Positions 53,824-63,900 of a stretch of 64,000 bases of DNA are shown in pieces (the first letter of the stretch is position 1; the number at the start of each line of letters is the position of its first letter). The notes under the pieces are model-generated. The model was not told the DNA's origin. It worked only from the letters and a program-made list of their open reading frames with translations, and ran no database searches. The position numbers were made by a program, and so were the translations under genes. This stretch comes from Macrostomum hystrix (taxonomy: Eukaryota > Platyhelminthes > Macrostomidae): assembly GCA_950097015.1 (NCBI GenBank), contig CATNEN010000002.1:6775501-6839500 (forward strand). Direction: 5' to 3'.

Positions 53824-56800
53824 CTGCGGGTTGTGAAAATTGCGTTTGTTATCAAGGCATCGATGCAAGTCTACCAAGCTATCAAGGTGGGAGTGATTGG
53901 CAGATTGGCAGTCTAACGCATCGATTCCCTTGCGAGACCAAATTTATTTGGTGGCGCAGCCGCAGAGAAAAGGCTTGGGGGGTTTGTCATGCAACTTCCG
54001 CATTTGAGGGCCAACCTCCAAAGCACAGTGAGAGTGTACAATGAAGATGAGAAACTCAGGGCAGATGTACACACAGGGTGGTTGGCCCCGAATTAATGTG
54101 GCCTCACCAATGATTTTAGCTCAGGGTCGTTACTGCTCGCTACTCAGCCCCAATTTTTTTATCACTTTTTCAGTCCAACCTCCATCTCCCAAGAGTGTCC
54201 TCAATTAGAGTGTCCTCAATTAGAGTGTGCTCAATTAGAGTGTGCTCAATTAGAGTGTGCTCAATTAGAGTGTGCTCATCCAGAGTCTTTATATTCAGAG
54301 TGTGCTCACCGTAGTCCTTGGTCATCAGCAGCAGAGCACAGTAGTTGCGGCATCCGGGTCCCTCGAACAGGAACAGCCAGGCGAAGATGCCAGTGGCCTG
54401 CGTTAGCGAAGCGCCGGCCGCGTTGGCCCGCAGCGTCAGGTACACGCCGGTGCTGGCGTTGCCCCAGCTCGGCAATAAAACTGAGCAGTTGATTCGCGAG
54501 TCAGTCCAGGTGTAGTCTCCTATGAGAGCGCCAGGTCTGGCGAATCTGGGATAGCACGTGTCAATAGGCGGCTGAGTCACCACCTGGGCCATCGCCCGCT
54601 GGCCGTCCTGGCTGTTTCGGACCTCCCAGACTCCGGCCTGGGGCGACAGGTAGCGTGGCTCTTCCTGATCGCGAAGGTCTGCGGGCGAGAGATGGCGTCG
54701 CTAAAGCCCTATAAGCTGGTAGTGCTCCCACTGAATCTCACCTGAGATCTGCCTTTCTTCCCGTGAGATCTGTCTTTCCTCCCCTGAGATCTGTCTTTCC
54801 TCCCCTGAGATCTGTCTTTCCTCCCCTGAGATCTCCAGTTTCTCACCTTAGATCTCTTATTTTTCATCCCAGATCTATGTTCTCTTACCTGGGACCACTC
54901 TTTTCTCACCTGAGATCTGTCCTTTCTCACCTGAGATCTGTACTTTCTCACCTGAGATCTGTCCTTTCTCAACTGAGATCTGTCCTTTCTCAACTGAGAT
55001 CTGTCCTTTCTCACCTGAGATCTGTCCTTTCTCGCCTGAGATCTCTCTTTCGAACCTTAGATCTCAGATTTTCATTTGAGATCGCTCTTTTCTAACCTGA
55101 AATCATTATCTAATTTGCTCACCTGAAATCCTAATGATCCTATCTTTTTTCTCGCCTAATGCTGTTTTTCTTTTTTCTGTTCTTGTCCTAGTGTGCTCTC
55201 ACCCGAGATATCCTCTCGATAGACATTGGGAAAGCTGGTCTCGTTCATCGGCGCCTTCTCGTCTACGATCTGCGACGGATCGTTCGTTGGCCCAAGATCG
55301 TCGGCCGTCGTCAGGGTCAGAACCGTGTTCTTATTCAGGGTCAGCTTTAAAGTGCCATTTGTGACCTAGAAAACGTTATAGTGTTCGAATTATTCTACTG
55401 TCAGTAGCGCGAACGATATTTAGGTGCTAAAATTAAGAAAAAACAAGTTGCATTTACCAAAAAGTCTGGCAGTTTTTGAAATAGGCGAGCTCTACGGTTG
55501 GCGTAGTCGAACACAGACTGGCGCACTTTTAATCGCGTAACTGACGACTAAAATAAAGCGTGCGGGTTTAGTGGCGCGAATTCAAATTCGCATGCAGAAA
55601 TAAGGAAATCAAATTGGATAAAAAAGATTATGCGCTTAATTACCAATTTGTCCTTGAACTTAAGCACTATAGTTTGCACATCCGCGATGGGATATTGTGG
55701 CATCGAGTAGAAGCAATGCGCGTCCTGCGGATCCATCGTCTCGATCACTATGGTGACAAGGCTGGCGTCCGGGGACACATACGTGATGTAGCTGCCGTTG
55801 CCAGGCAGCAACCCGCTCCCGCTGCCAACTGGCAGGAATCGCCAGCCGGGCTCCGCGAAGTGGGTGTGGTGCGCTGCGGATGACGGACGGACATTGGGGT
55901 GGGGATAACTGTAGAGGCCATTCCGAGCATGGGATCTTGATTTTGGGATACAGGCTCTCGACTCTCAGTTTGCGATTCTGGTGTCAATAAAACAATGCTG
56001 GCTCACCAGTAGCCCAAACTGGTGACTTGACCTGGTAGTTCCCTGACCATGGCTCCCTGGCCGACATCAGGCTGTTGTCCCAGTAGGGAAAGTCTTTATA
56101 GTAGCTGCTCAGCAGGTTCCACGCGATCGCTCTACGAAATTAAATATTAACCTCGTATTTCTTTCTTATTTTCAACAAGAAAGCAGAGGGTTTATTCTTA
56201 AAAGCTGCAACTATATACTTGCGTAAGAATATGTAAAAAAGCATACAAAAAATACCTCCACATAGTTTGAATTGTGCACCCACCACCCCAAACACCAGTC
56301 TACAAAGCTAAATTGCCGCACCCACCACCCAAAACACCAGTCTATAAAGTTAAATTGCCGCGCCCACCACCCAAAACACCAGTCTATAAAGTTAAATTGC
56401 CGCGCCCACCACCCCAAAAACCAGTCTACAAAGCTAAATTGCCGCACCCACCACTCCAAAAACCAGTCTATAAAGTTAAATTGCCGCGCCCACCACCCAA
56501 AACACCAGTCTATAAAGTTAAATTGCCGCGCCCACCACCCCAAAAACCAGTCTACAAAGCTAAATTGCCGCACCCACCACCCAAAACACCAGTCTATAAA
56601 GTTAAATTGCCGCGCCCACCACCCAAAACACCAGTCTATAAAGTTAAATTGCCGCGCCCACCACCCCAAAAACCAGTCTACAAAGCTAAATTGCCGCACC
56701 CACCACTCCAAAAACCAGTCTATAAAGTTAAATTGCCGCGCCCACCACCCAAAACACCAGTCTATAAAGTTAAATTGCCGCGCCCACCACCCCAAAAACC

Positions 56801-59800
56801 AGTCTACAAAGCTAAATTGCCGCGCCCACCACCCCAAAAACCAGTCTACAAAGCTAAATTGCCGCACCCACCACCCAAAACACCAGTCTACAAAGTTAAA
56901 TTGCCACGCCCACCACCTAAAACACCAGTCTATAAAGTTAAATTGCCCCACCCACCACCCAAAACACCAGTCTATAAAGTTAAATTGCCACGCCCACCAC
57001 CTAAAACACCAGTCTATAAAGTTAAATTGCCACGCCCACCACCTAAAACACCAGTCTATAAAGTTAAATTGCCCCACCCACCACCCAAAACACCAGTCTA
57101 CAAAGCTAAATTGCCGCGCCCACCACCCCAAAAACCAGTCTACAAAGCTAAATTGCCGCACCCACCACTCCAAAAACCAGTCTATAAAGTTTAATTGCCG
57201 CGCCCACCACCCAAAACACCAGTCTATAAAGTTAAATTGCCACGCCCACCACCTAAAACACCAGTCTATAAAGTTAAATTGCCGCGCCCACCACCCAAAA
57301 CACCAGTCTATAAAGTTAAATTGCCGCACCCCCACCCCATACAACAGCATATACTGTCAAATTTTCGCACCCCTACCCCATACACCAGCATATACTGTTA
57401 AATTTTCGCACCCGCCACCCCAAAAAATACCAGTCTATAAATTTAAATTGCCGCAATCACCACCTCAAACAAAAGCAGTCTGTAAGGTTCCACTACGACA
57501 AACACCATCCTAAAATCTTCAAACCCAACTTAAATTTTCTGATACAACAGTTCAAAGTCAGTGACATAAAGCCTTACCCTGACAAATTGCCGATAACAAA
57601 CGGCTCATTCAAAATCCTGGCCCAACACCCGCCTCCGTTGATGTCATTGTAAGCGCTGAACTCCTCGGAGCAGAGCATGGTCTTGTTGAGCGCCTTGGCC
57701 TCTGGCGGGCTGTTGGCTCCTGGATAATGAGCTCCGAGCACATCCACAGCGTCAAAGAGTTCTTTGTTTGCGGCGGCTGCCTTCAGGAAGCCGATGTCCC
57801 AGAGAGAGTCGGTAGCAACAATCCTGGTGGTTCCAAATCCACTGGCATCTAGGGCTTTGCGCAGCATCTGGTTGTGATTCGGAGTGACATGGTGTGATTC
57901 GGAGTGACATGGTGTGATTCGGAGTGACATGGTGTGATTCGGAGTGACATGGTGTGATTCGGAGTGACATGGTGTGTGGTCCAGATCTAGAAATATAATT
58001 GTGACTAGAGAGTACCAAAGCATGAAGATCGGTTTCTGAACTCCAAGAAACTATTTTTAGCAAGATAACAAAAAATCTATGGAAGCTAATTCGAAGCTCG
58101 GGACATAAGACTAGCTTCCCCATTTATGAAATTTGCAAGAAAAATTGTCTTGAGTACAATTGAATGGACAGACTCAAAGTCAGATAGTTGGTTCTGGACT
58201 GTGTCCATTGATTGTGCCTTGACTTTTCCACAGTCTGTTCTCAGCATGTTCGGGCTGTTCAGCAACCCGAAGCCCAAGAAGCAGAACCCCGGTCGAATGC
58301 ATCGCCAAGCTGCGAGCCACGGAGGAAATTCTGCAAAAGAGTTCAACCACCTGGAGAAGAAGATCGAGCAGGAGGTCGAGGCTGCCAAGAGCCTCGCGGC
58401 AACCAACAAGCGCGCGGCCATGCAGGCCCTGAGCCGCAAGAAGCGCTACGAGAAGCAGATCCAGCAGCTGGACGGCACCCTCAGCCGCTGGAGTTTCAGC
58501 GAGAAGCCCTGGAGAATGCCAGCGTCAGCAAGGAGGTGTTCAGCAGCATGCAGTCGGCTTCAGCGGCTATGAAGACGGCGAGCTAATGGACGACATTCAG
58601 GAGCAGCGAGAGGTCGCAGATCGCAGAGGAGAGGAGATCGGCAACGCCATCTCATCACCGCTAGCCGTCGTCAATGATGTCGACGAGGACGAGCTCATGG
58701 CCGAGCTGCAGCAGCCCGCAGCCGAGCCGTCGATGGGGCTTCCAGAACCGGTACGCGATCCGCTGCCGTCAGCTTCTAGCGACCGCAAGAAGAAGCAGAA
58801 GGACGAGGAAGACTTAGACAAGCTGCAGGCCTGGCTCGCTTTAATCAAAAAAGAATTTTTTCATAAAATGCTCATCTATCAGATCATAACAACTAAACCT
58901 AGTCAAAGGCTGTGTACAGTAATTCAGTCCATGGACTGTGGACCCACCCAAATATCCACCCTAGGACAATGCTGGCATTCATTTTACAGCTGATTGTTCT
59001 GAAGCAATTAGGAATTAAGTGTTTTGTCTGCTGAATAAGAAAACATTGCTTCCAATTGTCTCAGTCAAATCATATCGAGGCACTAAAAATACTGCTGGTT
59101 GGTTAATTATTTTACGGTAGGCAACTAAATTGTACTTCTGCAATGCAGCAAACAGAAAATTCTCACAATTATATAATCCGCATTCCACGGGCGTTCATTC
59201 CAGATCTGCAGCAAAGTTAAAAAGAATTAAATAGAATAGGACTTGATCGTTCAGCAAACCATTGACTATCAATGAAAGTTCACTCACTCCCAGGTACTCC
59301 ATAGTGAGATTGTGGACCGCTTTGGCGCCCTTCACCCAGGTCATCATGTACACCAGCAGGTTGCTGGAGTTCTTGTAGTACGGGTCCAGTTCCGGTCCAC
59401 CAATCCAGCCAGGGAATACCCAGGGTAGGCCGTACAGCTTGATGCCGCTGTTTATCTGTGTGTTAGCGTGGCCAAAATCTTAAAAATATATTATACGTGG
59501 AAAATATTCTACCTACTAACAGTAGCAATACTAGCAAAAATTCACCCATCTAGAAGTTGCAACTGTGGAAATTGACAATCAGAGAAATTTTCCATAAGCC
59601 CGGTTAGCTCAGTCGGTAGAGCATGAGACTCTTAATCTCAGGGTCGTGGGTTCGAGCCCCACATCGGGCGAGTTTTTTTGCCATTAAGTTTAATTTTATT
59701 TCCGAAAATATTTTAGTATGGCTAAATCGTCATTAAAGAAGTCGATCGTCACAAAAAAATTCTATATTCTAGGCTTTAATCAGGTTTTGGTAAGCTGCGG

Positions 59801-60189
59801 AAAAAATCCGATATGTATCGAAAAATGTATATACTCACTCTAAGCCTCGTTATTATATTATCAGTAGTACCTTCTTGACATCCTTCATGAGCGACCACTC
59901 ATATCCTCGCTGGAAGCTGACGTCATCGGCGCTGTGCATGTGAGACGACTCGGTGCCGTCAGTGCTCTGCGAGTCGCCGCCGATCTCAACCTTCAGGATT
60001 TGCAGCGCCGCGCCGAACTTGGGCTAGAAGCAATGGAAGATAAGAATGATCAATCTAGTGTACTAGATGCTACTATCGCTATTGCAACAGTATTAACACT
60101 CATTCATTTACCTTGAACAGGTAGTTCAAAATCTGCCGATATGTGTCTGGAAATTTAGCCGCATAGGCGCCCAGAAGTTTTGACGTAGC
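53582..60189 (-). CDS. GALC: Galactocerebrosidase, 11 exons, N-terminus missing
   Basis: Exons in transcript order: 60189-60112, 60023-59871, 59455-59288, 59205-59167, 57867-57578, 56131-56007, 55873-55644, 55547-55458, 55365-55203, 54678-54310, 53823-53582. All phases agree and give 648 residues, against about 685 for human GALC. Missing are the signal peptide and the first tens of mature residues. GALC (glycoside hydrolase family 59) removes galactose from galactosylceramide and psychosine in the lysosome. The TIM barrel carries the acid/base Glu in IWNER and the nucleophile Glu in CSEEFS; beta-sandwich and C-terminal lectin-like domains follow ([19 protein letters not shown]). Near-colinear similarity to vertebrate GALC (for example [24 protein letters not shown]) makes the call firm. 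First exons should lie beyond the terminal satellite, to the right. Confidence 0.95.
54005..54150. repeat. Dispersed repeat fragment in a GALC intron
   Basis: Contains GAGGGCCAACCTCCAA and a GGTTGGCCCC...AATGTGGCCTCACC stretch resembling the segment at 10210-10245. Likely the same SINE-like family. Confidence 0.35.
54188..54310. repeat. 15-bp minisatellite that includes the GALC exon j donor
   Basis: On the gene strand the donor GTGAGCACACTC is followed by five to seven TGAGCACACTCTAAT-type units, so the first unit is the splice donor itself. Confidence 0.9.
54310..54678 (-). CDS. GALC: GALC exon j, lectin domain
   Basis: Reads [37 protein letters not shown] and [13 protein letters not shown]. 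Acceptor GCCCGCAG, donor ACG/GTGAGC in phase 1. The donor sequence itself recurs in the adjacent 15-bp array. Confidence 0.93.
54738..55130. repeat. 20-bp minisatellite with splice-like units in a GALC intron
   Basis: About 17 units; on the gene strand AGATCTCAGGTGAGAAAGGA. Each unit contains a consensus-like donor CAG/GTGAGA preceded by TCTCAG. Confidence 0.93.
55203..55365 (-). CDS. GALC: GALC exon i
   Basis: Reads [20 protein letters not shown], the region matching human FTLSLHEDELFTLTT. Acceptor TTTTCTAG, donor TCGG/GTGAGA, phase 1. Confidence 0.9.
55458..55547 (-). CDS. GALC: GALC exon h (90 nt)
   Basis: Thirty codons, [20 protein letters not shown] then [10 protein letters not shown], filling the gap seen against human GALC. 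Acceptor TATTTTAG, donor TTG/GTAAAT, phase 0 at both ends. Confidence 0.88.
55644..55873 (-). CDS. GALC: GALC exon g
   Basis: Reads [40 protein letters not shown] and IVLKFKDKL. Acceptor ATCCGCAG in phase 1, donor TTG/GTAATT in phase 0. Confidence 0.92.
56007..56131 (-). CDS. GALC: GALC exon f
   Basis: Reads [31 protein letters not shown] (human: TIAWNLVASYY, QEPWSGHY). Acceptor TTTCGTAG, donor CTG/GTGAGC, phase 1. Confidence 0.93.
56264..57440. repeat. 42-bp satellite in a GALC intron
   Basis: About 25 units with cores TCTATAAAGTTAAATTGCCG and CCCACCACCCAAAACACCAG. Because 42 is a multiple of three, several frames on both strands stay open for 300-410 codons; they are not genes. Confidence 0.96.
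57578..57867 (-). CDS. GALC: GALC exon e with the catalytic nucleophile
   Basis: Acceptor CACAACCAG directly abuts a 20-bp array. Reads [37 protein letters not shown] and [10 protein letters not shown]. The Glu after CSE-type Ser matches the GALC nucleophile region. Ends phase 2 at CAGG/GTAAGG. Confidence 0.94.
57871..57973. repeat. 20-bp repeat abutting the GALC exon e acceptor
   Basis: Five units of GTGATTCGGAGTGACATGGT. On the gene strand the last unit runs directly into the CACAACCAG acceptor. Confidence 0.93.
58246..58844 (+). pseudogene. CHMP4: Processed CHMP4/Snf7 (ESCRT-III) pseudogene
   Basis: An intronless copy of a CHMP4 mRNA in antisense to a GALC intron. Family sequence appears in order but in shifting frames: [14 protein letters not shown], then [12 protein letters not shown], then [16 protein letters not shown] with [20 protein letters not shown] and LDGTL, then [18 protein letters not shown], then [13 protein letters not shown] with [12 protein letters not shown] and a tail ending LQAWLA. 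At least four frame breaks occur between these blocks, and the stretch after KTAS seems to lack about a dozen family residues. CHMP4 drives membrane scission in endosomal sorting and cytokinesis; this copy cannot encode it. No clear poly(A) tail or target duplication was found, so retrotransposition is inferred from intron loss alone. Confidence 0.85.
59167..59205 (-). CDS. GALC: GALC micro-exon with the catalytic acid/base
   Basis: Thirteen codons, [13 protein letters not shown], between acceptor TTGCTGCAG and donor GTGAGA. Too short for open-frame searches but required: it supplies the conserved IWNER motif between TMEYLG and MLRKAL, in phase 0 on both sides. Confidence 0.92.
59288..59455 (-). 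CDS. GALC: GALC exon c
   Basis: Reads [32 protein letters not shown]. 56 codons, phase 0; acceptor CACACAG, donor GTGAGT. The next residues (IWNER) lie in the following micro-exon. Confidence 0.93.
59598..59670 (+). tRNA. tRNA-Lys(CTT): tRNA-Lys (anticodon CTT)
   Basis: A 73-nt cloverleaf. Acceptor arm GCCCGGT pairs with ATCGGGC (one G-T), D arm TAGCTCAGTCGGTAGAGC, anticodon loop CTCTTAA in a TGAGA/TCTCA stem, and T arm GTGGGTTCGAGCCCCAC. Both internal promoter boxes are intact and a T7 run follows at 59673-59679 as Pol III terminator. The sequence is close to animal tRNA-Lys(CTT). It lies in a GALC intron, on the opposite strand. Confidence 0.95.
59673..59679 (+). terminator. Pol III terminator of tRNA-Lys
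   Basis: Run of seven T two bases after the tRNA end. Confidence 0.75.
59871..60023 (-). CDS. GALC: GALC exon b
   Basis: Reads [29 protein letters not shown] and [13 protein letters not shown], nearly superimposable on human GALC. 51 codons, phase 0; acceptor CTTCTAG, donor GTACTA. Confidence 0.95.
60112..60189 (-). CDS. GALC: GALC exon a (first one seen)
   Basis: Reads [14 protein letters not shown] and ILNYLFK (human: ATSRLL and ILDYLFK). 26 codons, phase 0 at both ends; acceptor TTTCTCAG, donor GTAAAT. Confidence 0.9.
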
Positions 60190-60326
60190 CTGAGAAAGAG
60201 GTTTTAGGATTGATCTGTAGGCTCGCTTGATGAATTGTGACGTTTTCAAACAAATCCATCAAATTCTCAGCTCAGCACATCATAGCCAGCTCAGCTGCTC
60301 AGTCAATGCAACCAATACAGTTAATA

Positions 60327-60948
60327 GTAGGACTGCCAAGCCATTTTGCCGCCCGTTTTTATAGCAAGGAAGGAATCCCCAGATATTTTTGGCAGCGTCC
60401 GATGTTAAGAGCATTGGGTGGTGACTGATTGGTTGACAGACTAGGCGATGGTGTCCTGTGGTTGAGCTGCGTCTATGATATTTTGGCTTTATCACGGAAA
60501 GCGGAGATATTCGCGTCAGGGTGTCCATAGTGGCCTAGTTCCACCGGTTGTAGCCCTTAAAGGTCCAGCAGTCCGTCTAGATAAAGGTAGGTATAGGTGA
60601 CCACCAAAGACGGGGATGATGCAAGCACATTGGGGTGACATGCAGATAAATTTTGAAGGCCTTGCAAGGCTGCACTGGGGCGCAGTGCTAATTCATGTTT
60701 GGGGTGTATGTGATACACGATCGAGCGCTTACGGGAAAAATCTGACCTTCAACCAGAACCATTGATATTTATCTCGACGGTCTGAACAGCTGGCGACTTG
60801 GTTATTGTTTCAGAAGATGCGCAACAAAAAGTTGGCCTGTGATCTTAAGTTTTGTCTGTTTGCTTTGCTCCGTTCAGGTGCAGCAAAAAATGTCAAGAGG
60901 GAAATCCCCCTTGGTAGTTCTACTGTTAAAAGTGTTCAACGGTTGCTC
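60327..60948 (+). repeat. Dispersed repeat, copy B (about 620 bp)
   Basis: Inverted relative to copy A, 48 kb away, just upstream of the first visible GALC exon. It includes the same blocks and ends near a TTGGTAGTTC box also found in copy A. No coding capacity. Confidence 0.75.
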
Positions 60949-60967
60949 TCTGTCTGTGAACTCAGTG

Positions 60968-63900
60968 CTCAGTCCATGTCACCAGCTCAGCACAGCTCAG
61001 TCCATGTCACCAGCTCAGCACAGCTCAGTCCATGTCACCAGCTCAGCACAGCTCAGTCCATGTCACCAGCTCAGCACAGCTCAGTCCATGTCACCAGCTC
61101 AGCTCAGTCCATGTCACCAGCTCAGCTCAGTCCATGTCACCAGCTCAGCTCAGTCCATGTCACCAGCTCAGCACAGCTCAGTCCATGTCACCAGCTCAGC
61201 TCAGTCCATGTCACCAGCTCAGCTCAGCTCAGTCCATGTCACCAGCTCAGCACAGCTCAGTCCATGTCACCAGCTCAGCTCAGTCCATGTCACCAGCTCA
61301 GCACAGCTCAGTCCATGTCACCAGCTCAGTCCATGTCACCAGCTCAGCACAGTCCATGTCACCAGCTCAGCTCAGTCCATGTCACCAGCACAGCTAAGTC
61401 CATGTCACCAGCTCAGCTCAGTCCATGTCACCAGCTCAGCTCAGTCCATGTCACCAGCTCAGTCCATGTCACCAGCTCAGCACAGTCCATGTCACCAGCT
61501 CAGTCCATGTCACCAGCTCAGCTCAGTCCATGTCACCAGCTCAGTCCATGTCACCAGCTCAGCTCAGTCCATGTCACCAGCTCAGCACAGTCCATGTCAC
61601 CAGCTCAGTCCATGTCACCAGCTCAGCTCAGTCCATGTCACCAGCTCAGCTCAGTCCATGTCACCAGCACAGCTCAGTCCATGTCACCAGCTCAGCTCAG
61701 TCCATGTCACCAGCTCAGCTCAGTCCATGTCACCAGCTCAGCACAGCTCAGTCCATGTCACCAGCTCAGCTCAGTCCATGTCACCAGCTCAGCTCAGTCC
61801 ATGTCACCAGCTCAGCTCAGTCCATGTCACCAGCTCAGCACAGTCCATGTCACCAGCTCAGTCCATGTCACCAGCTCAGCTCAGTCCATGTCACCAGCTC
61901 AGCTCAGTCCATGTCACCAGCACAGCTCAGTCCATGTCACCAGCTCAGCTCAGTCCATGTCACCAGCTCAGCACAGCTCAGTCCATGTCACCAGCTCAGC
62001 TCAGTCCATGTCACCAGCTCAGCTCAGTCCATGTCACCAGCTCAGCTCAGTCCATGTCACCAGCACAGCTCAGTCCATGTCACCAGCTCAGCACAGCTCA
62101 GTCCATGTCACCAGCTCAGCTCAGTCCATGTCACCAGCTCAGCACAGTCCATGTCACCAGCTCAGTCCATGTCACCAGCTCAGCTCAGTCCATGTCACCA
62201 GCTCAGCTCAGTCCATGTCACCAGCACAGCTCAGTCCATGTCACCAGCTCAGCTCAGTCCATGTCACCAGCTCAGCACAGCTCAGTCCATGTCACCAGCT
62301 CAGCACAGCTCAGTCCATGTCACCAGCACAGCTCAGTCCATGTCACCAGCACAGCTCAGTCCATGTCACCAGCTCAGCTCAGTCCATGTCACCAGCTCAG
62401 CTCAGTCCATGTCACCAGCTCAGCACAGCTCAGTCCATGTCACCAGCTCAGCACAGCTCAGTCCATGTCACCAGCACAGCTCAGTCCATGTCACCAGCAC
62501 AGCTCAGTCCATGTCACCAGCTCAGCTCAGTCCATGTCACCAGCTCAGCTCAGTCCATGTCACCAGCTCAGCACAGCTCAGTCCATGTCACCAGCTCAGC
62601 ACAGCTGTCCATGTCACCAGCTCAGCTCAGCTCAGTCCATGTCACCAGCTCAGCTCAGTCCATGTCCCCAGCTCAGCTCAGTCCATGTCACCAGCTCAGC
62701 TCAGTCCATGTCACCAGCTCAGCTCAGTCCATGTCACCAGCTCAGCTCAGTCCATGTCACCAGCTCAGCACAGTCCATGTCACCAGCTCAGTCCATGTCA
62801 CCAGCTCAGCTCAGTCCATGTCACCAGCTCAGCTCAGTCCATGTCACCAGCACAGCTCAGTCCATGTCACCAGCTCAGCTCAGTCCATGTCACCAGCTCA
62901 GCACAGCTCAGTCCATGTCACCAGCTCAGCACAGCTGTCCATGTCACCAGCTCAGCTCAGCTCAGTCCATGTCACCAGCTCAGCTCAGTCCATGTCACCA
63001 GCTCAGCTCAGTCCATGTCACCAGCTCAGCTCAGTCCATGTCACCAGCTCAGCTCAGTCCATGTCACCAGCTCAGCTCAGTCCATGTCACCAGCTCAGCT
63101 CAGTCCATGTCACCAGCTCAGCTCAGTCCATGTCACCAGCTCAGCTCAGTCCATGTCACCAGCTCAGCACAGTCCATGTCACCAGCTCAGTCCATGTCAC
63201 CAGCTCAGCTCAGTCCATGTCACCAGCTCAGCTCAGTCCATGTCACCAGCACAGCTCAGTCCATGTCACCAGCTCAGCTCAGTCCATGTCACCAGCTCAG
63301 CTCAGTCCATGTCACCAGCTCAGCACAGCTGTCCATGTCACCAGCTCAGCTCAGCTCAGTCCATGTCACCAGCTCAGCTCAGCTCAGTCCATGTCACCAG
63401 CTCAGCTCAGCTCAGCACAGTTCAGTCCATGTCACCAGCTCAGCTCAGTCCATGTCACCAGCTCAGCACAGCTGTCCATGTCACCAGCTCAGCTCAGCTC
63501 AGTCCATGTCACCAGCTCAGCACAGCTCAGTCCATGTCACCAGCTCAGCACAGTCCATGTCACCAGCTCAGCACAGCTCAGTCCATGTCACCAGCTCAGC
63601 TCAGTCCATGTCACCAGCTCAGTCCATGTCACCAGCTCAGCACAGTCCATGTCACCAGCTCAGCACAGCTCAGTCCATGTCACCAGCTCAGCTCAGTCCA
63701 TGTCACCAGCTCAGTCCATGTCACCAGCACAGCTCAGTCCATGTCACCAGCTCAGTCCATGTCACCAGCACAGCTCAGTCCATGTCACCAGCTCAGCTCA
63801 GCTCAGTCCATGTCACCAGCTCAGCACAGCTCAGTCCATGTCACCAGCTCAGCACAGCTCAGTCCATGTCACCAGCTCAGCACAGCTCAGTCCATGTCAC

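Noticed and set aside
56211-57513. 379- and 413-codon frames with [13 protein letters not shown] or [12 protein letters not shown] repeats
   Set aside because: Both strands of the same 42-bp intronic satellite are open, which is a property of unit length.
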